From: Baffinella frigidus
Taxonomy: Eukaryota > Cryptophyceae > Cryptomonadales > Baffinellaceae
Assembly (NCBI GenBank): GCA_026770585.1
Contig: MU646756.1
Coordinates: 81,447-95,991 of the forward strand
Length of the DNA: 14,545 bases
Reading direction: 5' to 3'
In this document: piece after piece, positions 12,990-14,545 of the stretch
Layout of the letters: each line of letters begins with the position of its first letter
Position numbering within the stretch: the stretch's first letter is position 1
The notes under the pieces: model-generated
The model's input: only the letters and a program-made list of their open reading frames with translations
Database searches by the model: none
What the model was told of the DNA's origin: nothing
Position numbers and translations under genes: made by a program

Positions 12990-13230
12990 TAGGGTTGAGC
13001 GTTTAGGGTTTAGGGTTTGGTGTTGACGGTTTGGTGTTTAGGGTTCCACACGGTGAGCGACCCCTGCGGTGGCTTCCCGGGCGTCTGGTTCCTCCCCGAT
13101 GCGTGAAACGAATTCACATCGGAGGGGGGTCCTAACAAGCCTCCGGCGGTTTAGGGTTCCACACGGTGAGCTCACCGAGGGTTTCATTATAAAAGGTCTC
13201 GAGAAAGCTGCCCCTATATACACCTGTAAG
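12990..13230. repeat. Telomere-like tract and GGTTTAGGGTTCCACACGGTGAG repeat pair
   Basis: GTTTAGGGTTCCACACGGTG occurs at about 13035-13051 (first base slightly different) and 13150-13168. The second ends in a perfect 14-base palindrome, CGGTGAGCTCACCG (13164-13177). A TATAAAAGG lies at 13188-13196 and resembles a TATA box, but no gene follows, so I do not call a promoter. Confidence 0.65.
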
Positions 13231-13249
13231 GTTTAGGGTGCATGGCCCA

Positions 13250-13335
13250 CACAGTGGACTTCGCAGATCAGTCCTTTCATTTGCGTGGTACTCGTTCAGA
13301 ATTGCTCGGTACAAAGACATCTTAATAGCCGGCAT
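13250..13335 (+). repeat. Second copy of the 12336-12425 segment
   Basis: CAGTGGACTTCGCAGATCAG, then CGTGGTACTCGTTCAGAATT, then GCTCGGTACAAAGACAT match 12340-12410 with few changes. It runs directly into the left end of C2. Confidence 0.9.
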
Positions 13336-13336
13336 T

Positions 13337-13517
13337 CCACACGAGGCTATCCATGCGAACAGAATAAAAGGACATTTTAAAATTTGCGGGGAAATGATCA
13401 CGTTTCCGTACGGATGTCCGTGCGGAAACGTGATCAAATGCTGACTTTTGGCGTGTTTCCTGGGCAATAATCCAATAATTAACTTATGAATCTGCTCGCA
13501 TGGATAGCCTCGTGTGG
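13337..13517. mobile_element. Foldback MITE family C, copy C2
   Basis: The ends CCACACGAGGCTATCCATGC and GCATGGATAGCCTCGTGTGG are perfect 20-base complements, better preserved than in C1. The central hairpin (13395-13414 with 13417-13436, loop TG) is about 20 bp with one mismatch, and its sequence differs from that of C1. The right half is nearly identical to C1. A 171-codon minus frame (13132-13647) crosses it and is not credible as a gene. Confidence 0.92.
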
Positions 13518-13636
13518 TTTTGGCCAGGTTTCTGCTCCTGCCAGAAGCCCTCCATTTCTGCCTGACTCGGGTTGACTGATCGTTTTCACCCCAAAAGTTG
13601 ACGGATTTGCACCCGAGCCCCGGGGAATTGACTTCC
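13518..13636. repeat. Mosaic spacer with repeat N fragment
   Basis: CCTGCCAGAAGCCCTCCAT at 13537-13555 recurs at 13761-13779. CCAAAAGTTGACGGATTTGC near 13591 is a relative of repeat N. No gene. Confidence 0.65.
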
Positions 13637-13747
13637 GGTCTCGTCAAATTGACGAGACCAAATCTTGTGGGACAGAGCTAGGCACCGAGACCAAATCTTG
13701 TGGGACCGAAACCAAATCTTGTGGGACGAGACCAAATCTTGTGGGAC
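13637..13747 (+). repeat. 21-bp tandem repeat with a leading palindrome
   Basis: CGAGACCAAATCTTGTGGGA plus C occurs at 13653-13673, 13686-13706, 13707-13727 and 13728-13747 (one base short). The first unit's 5' end is also the right arm of a perfect 11-bp hairpin, GGTCTCGTCAA/TTGACGAGACC (13637-13659). GACAGAGCTAGGCAC interrupts units 1 and 2. Confidence 0.92.
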
Positions 13748-13804
13748 AGCTCTAGAGGCACCTGCCAGAAGCCCTCCATCTCACCGCCGTCCGCCTCCTT
13801 GAAA

Positions 13805-13867
13805 ATTGCCGAGTCAGCCACGAACGCTGAACCTTGCGGGGGCTCCATCCTGTGTGGTGTTTGGGGT

Positions 13868-13926
<59 letters not shown>

Positions 13927-14062
13927 TGGTTGAGGGTTCAGGGGGGAATAATCAACTCGGGTGCGGTAGGCTGCGGCAGGCCCGCCTCGGGAAAGACAAG
14001 ATTGCAGAATCAGCTACGAACGCTGACCCTTGCGGGGGTTCCATCCTGTTTGGGGTTTGGGG
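13805..14062 (+). repeat. 196-bp direct repeat pair ahead of heptamer arrays
   Basis: A block with CGAACGCTGAMCCTTGCGGG then GGYTCCATCCTGT occurs at 13805-13865 and 14001-14062. Copy 1 leads into a TTGAGGG array and copy 2 into a TTTGGGG array, so the same flank carries two different heptamer variants. Confidence 0.88.
13866..13932 (+). repeat. TTGAGGG heptamer array
   Basis: About nine nearly perfect copies of GGTTGAG, a variant of the telomere heptamer, G-strand orientation. Confidence 0.96.
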
Positions 14063-14130
14063 TTTGGGGTTTGGGGTTTGGGGTTTGGGGTTTGGGATTT
14101 GGAGCTTGGGATTTGGAGTTTGGGGTTTGG
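14050..14130 (+). repeat. TTTGGGG heptamer array
   Basis: The unit GGTTTGG repeats about seven times, then decays to TTTGGAG/TTTGGGA. The open frames here read as repeated Gly-Phe-Gly-Val-Trp-Gly-Leu and come from the repeat. Confidence 0.95.
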
Positions 14131-14545
14131 GGTTCAGGGTTCAGGGTTTAGGGTTTGGGGTTTGGGGTTCAGGGTTCAGGGTTTAGGGTTTAGGGTTCAG
14201 GTTTTAGGGGTGTAGGGTTTAGGGTATAAGGTTTAGGATTCTAGGGTTTAGGGTTTAGGGATCAGGTTCCCAGGATCAAACTTGAGGCTCACTTTAGAGA
14301 TGAGGGATTAAAGTTTAGGGTTTAGGGTTTTAGGGTTTTAGGGTTTAGGGCTCAAGTACCCAGGATCAGGCTTCTGCGCACTTTGGCGATTAGAGTATAG
14401 AGTTTAGAGTTTAGGGTTTAGGGTTTAGGGTTTAGGGTTCAGGGTTCAGGTTTTAGGGGTTTAGGGTTTAGGGTATAAGGTTTAGGATTTTAGGGTTTGG
14501 GATTTAGGATTCAGGGTTCAGGGCTTAAGGTTTAGTTAGGTTTTA
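14131..14545 (+). repeat. TTTAGGG/TTCAGGG telomere-like tract, right end
   Basis: Mixed TTTAGGG and TTCAGGG units run to the window end, with two internal non-repeat spacers near 14270-14310 and 14365-14400 (CCAGGATCA...CTT in both, then CACTTT). Stretches such as GGGTTTAGGGTTTAGGGTTT match the canonical unit exactly. Confidence 0.93.

Noticed and set aside
13188-13196. TATAAAAGG resembling a TATA box
   Set aside because: No gene or convincing open frame lies downstream.
13132-13647. 171-codon minus-strand open frame
   Set aside because: It runs through element C2 and flanking repeats, with no domain, and much of its sequence is a hairpin present elsewhere as C1.
13923-14215. Gly-Phe-Trp-rich frames at the right end
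   Set aside because: They are translations of TTTGGGG and TTTAGGG arrays.
1-14545. CRISPR array, rRNA, tRNA or spliced-leader RNA
   Set aside because: No regular repeat-spacer array, no tRNA B-box with a cloverleaf and no conserved rRNA stretch were seen. The tandem repeats lack unique spacers of constant length.
1-14545. Transposase or reverse transcriptase gene
   Set aside because: No frame is long enough and no catalytic motif is visible. All the mobile elements here are non-autonomous.

Overview
This window looks like nuclear DNA of a eukaryote, and I see no protein-coding gene, rRNA, tRNA or other RNA gene I could defend. The telomere-like repeats are of the TTTAGGG type. That type is known from plants, many green algae, dinoflagellates, chromerids and some other protists. 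Arrays of one-base variants of this heptamer recur across the window, which suggests subtelomeric or heterochromatic DNA. A repeat-rich microalga or protist is my best guess, but the sequence does not settle the lineage. The longest open frames (171 codons at 13132-13647 minus; 169 codons at 10125-10634 minus; 156 codons at 9125-9595 plus) all run through repeats and have no recognisable domain.

The left part (1-3030) starts with C-rich telomere-like arrays (1-475). It continues with a mosaic of duplicated short modules, foldback elements, a pure TGTAGGG array (2538-2585) and a reverse-orientation fragment of element family B (2635-2730).

The middle part (3040-9900) is a dense graveyard of short non-autonomous inverted-repeat elements (MITE or foldback type). 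I separate twelve families by their termini (named A-J, L and P here). Six of them (A, D, E, F, I, L) are flanked by TA dinucleotides, as in Tc1/mariner-like MITEs. Elements are nested (A6 in D4, A7 in F2), abut while sharing a single TA (E2 with D2, F2 with L), or lie in tandem (B1-B3). A, B, D and E have different ends but share an internal palindromic core, CCTACNGTAGG with nearby CCTAGG. No transposase gene is present, so the mobilising enzyme must be encoded elsewhere or be extinct. Minisatellites lie between the elements.

The right part (9900-14545) has fewer MITEs and more satellite-like DNA. There is a GGTTGAGG-containing dispersed repeat (10269-10610), a composite satellite whose 60-bp module recurs about every 170-250 bp from 10890 to 12256 between CCAAACG-type heptamer arrays, and a head-to-head pair of 35-bp minisatellites (12577-12953). 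A second copy of element C follows (13337-13517), then a 21-bp tandem repeat, then G-rich TTGAGGG, TTTGGGG and TTTAGGG arrays to the end.

The parts do not form a pathway. The biology here is repeat turnover: cut-and-paste insertion of small elements, tandem expansion, and local homogenisation of telomere-like heptamers.
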